A stretch of 6,480 nucleotides of DNA from Oscillospiraceae bacterium (GTDB lineage: Bacteria; Bacillota_A; Clostridia; Oscillospirales; Oscillospiraceae), in contig SVLP01000059.1 of the NCBI GenBank assembly GCA_015067895.1, positions 1 to 6,480 of the forward strand, in the 5' to 3' direction. A model generated the notes under the pieces. The model was given only the letters and a program-made list of their open reading frames with translations, was not told the origin of the DNA and did not search any database. Positions 5,550 to 6,480 of the stretch are shown here, piece by piece; positions within the stretch are counted from its first letter, which is position 1, and each line of letters begins with the position of its first letter. Both the position numbers and the translations under genes were made by a program.

Positions 5550-6326
5550 ATGAACGCCTGGTATATGTCCGGCGCGGGCAACGACTTTATGGTCATCGAT
5601 GCCCGTGGTCTTACGCTGGATTTCCCCAGCCTTGCAACAGAGCTGTGCAAAAAAGCAAGCTGCGACGGATTCATGGCTGTGGACAACTCTGAAATCGCCG
5701 ATTTCAAGCTCCATTTTTACAATGCCGACGGCTCCCGGGGCGAGATGTGCGGCAACGGCAGCCGGTGCGTGGCGAAGTTCGCCTTCGATCATGGCATCGC
5801 GCCGGAGCACATGACCATCGAGACCGATGCAGGTCTGCTGACTGCGGTGCGCATTTCCGAGAACCGGTATCAGGTTCGGCTGAACAACCCCGGCGTCGTG
5901 GATCTGCACCGGCATGGGGACATGGCCTATGTGGAGCTGGGCGACCCCGGTGTGCCCCATGGCGTTTATCGCTATGAGGGGCTGAGCTGGGATATGCGCG
6001 ACGCCCTCCGGGAACGGATGCGGGCCGAGCGATACGCCGATTATTTCCCCAAGGGCGCGAATGTGAACTACTACGACTTCCTCGCCCCCGACCGGGTGCG
6101 GATCCTGACCTTCGAGCGGGGCGTGGAGGACTTCACCCTGGCCTGCGGCACCGGCTCCGGCTCCGTGGCCGCCGTGCTGTGGCTCACCGGCAGGCTCCCC
6201 GGCGGCGTTCTCGCCGTGGAAAACCCCGGCGGCACCCTGGAATTCCAGCTGGAGGGAACCGCAGACAAGGTCACCTCCATCTTAATGACCGGCCCCGCCG
6301 AGCGGGTGCGGGAATACGAGGTATGA
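5550..6326 (+). CDS. dapF: DapF, diaminopimelate epimerase
   Basis: DapF interconverts LL-DAP and meso-DAP without a cofactor, using two cysteines as acid and base (EC 5.1.1.7). Its product feeds peptidoglycan and, after decarboxylation, lysine. The 258-residue product is slightly shorter than the E. coli enzyme (274). It shows SGAGNDFMVID (7-17), YNADGSRGEMCGNGSRC with catalytic C67, the substrate-contact region GANVNYY (169-175), and FERGVEDFTLACGTGSGS with catalytic C199. Both cysteines and their glycine-rich loops are intact, so it should be active. ATG 5550 follows a strong AAGGAGG (5536-5542) by 7 bases. It is the last gene of the plus-strand set and is followed by the hairpin at 6392-6436. 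A promoter of its own is not evident; transcription probably reads through the repeat from dapB. Confidence 0.96.
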   Translation: MNAWYMSGAGNDFMVIDARGLTLDFPSLATELCKKASCDGFMAVDNSEIADFKLHFYNADGSRGEMCGNGSRCVAKFAFDHGIAPEHMTIETDAGLLTAVRISENRYQVRLNNPGVVDLHRHGDMAYVELGDPGVPHGVYRYEGLSWDMRDALRERMRAERYADYFPKGANVNYYDFLAPDRVRILTFERGVEDFTLACGTGSGSVAAVLWLTGRLPGGVLAVENPGGTLEFQLEGTADKVTSILMTGPAERVREYEV

Positions 6327-6391
6327 TAACGCTGTAGGTTCTTTCGTTGATTATGGGACTGTAAAGAAACGCATAGGTATCCAAACAACAT

Positions 6392-6436
6392 ACAGCAGCA
6401 GTGACACACAATCAAGTGGGACACTGCTGCTGTTTT
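6392..6436 (+). terminator. Hairpin terminator after dapF
   Basis: ACAGCAGCAGTG (6392-6403) and CACTGCTGCTGT (6422-6433) form a perfect 12-bp stem around an 18-base loop, and the 3' side runs into TTTT (6433-6436). It lies 65 bases after the dapF stop and is the only such structure after the plus-strand genes, so it likely ends their transcript. The T-run is short and the loop large, so termination may be partial. The bases between dapF and the stem show no gene. Confidence 0.65.
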
Positions 6437-6480
6437 CTATGTTGGATCAATCGGATCAGGTGACCACATCCATGTCATCG

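Noticed and set aside
6456..6480. Possible C-terminus of a minus-strand gene (reads DDMDVVT then TGA).
   Set aside because: Only seven codons are visible, and the plus strand is open here too (ATG at 6439, no ribosome binding site). There is not enough to support a gene on either strand.

Overview
This window is a lysine/meso-diaminopimelate (DAP) biosynthesis cluster. It comes from a fairly GC-rich Gram-positive bacterium, most likely a gut-type clostridium of the Oscillospiraceae/Ruminococcaceae kind. That placement is inferred from the acetyl-variant DAP enzymes, strong AGGAGG-type ribosome binding sites, sigma-A-like promoters and palindromic intergenic repeats. No species can be named from the sequence alone.

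Layout. At the left edge, on the minus strand, is the first 64 bases of a P-loop NTPase gene (1-64) with a good promoter (107-135). Next, also on the minus strand, is dapH (176-868), the tetrahydrodipicolinate N-acetyltransferase. A 346-base divergent region (869-1214) holds a 148-bp palindromic element with 28-bp terminal inverted repeats (901-1048), a weak candidate dapH promoter, and a perfect-consensus plus-strand promoter (1150-1178). The plus strand then carries an M20 deacetylase (dapL-type, 1215-2303), a class I/II aminotransferase (patA-type, 2300-3418), dapA (3734-4621), dapB (4618-5343) and dapF (5550-6326). A hairpin terminator follows at 6392-6436.

How the genes work together. 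DapA and DapB turn aspartate semialdehyde and pyruvate into tetrahydrodipicolinate. DapH acetylates it, the aminotransferase aminates the acetyl-keto product, the M20 enzyme removes the acetyl group to give LL-DAP, and DapF epimerises LL-DAP to meso-DAP for peptidoglycan and lysine. All six steps of the acetylase branch are therefore present. The early aspartate-pathway genes and lysA are not in the window.

Unusual points. (1) The M20 gene has no ATG/GTG/TTG in the correct place; the best start is an AUU codon behind a GAGAGGGGG Shine-Dalgarno. (2) Each of the three long gaps inside the cluster is filled by a palindromic mobile-type repeat. One is a composite in which a TGTCATTGCGAGG element sits inside a longer element with CTGTAGGG/CCCTACAG ends. 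(3) The arms of the TGTCATTGCGAGG elements contain small hairpins whose bases differ between copies while pairing is kept, so structure looks selected or copied as structure. (4) Palindromes overlap the -35 boxes of two promoters and look like operators. I found no new enzyme system; the interest lies in the repeats, the start codon and the promoter architecture.
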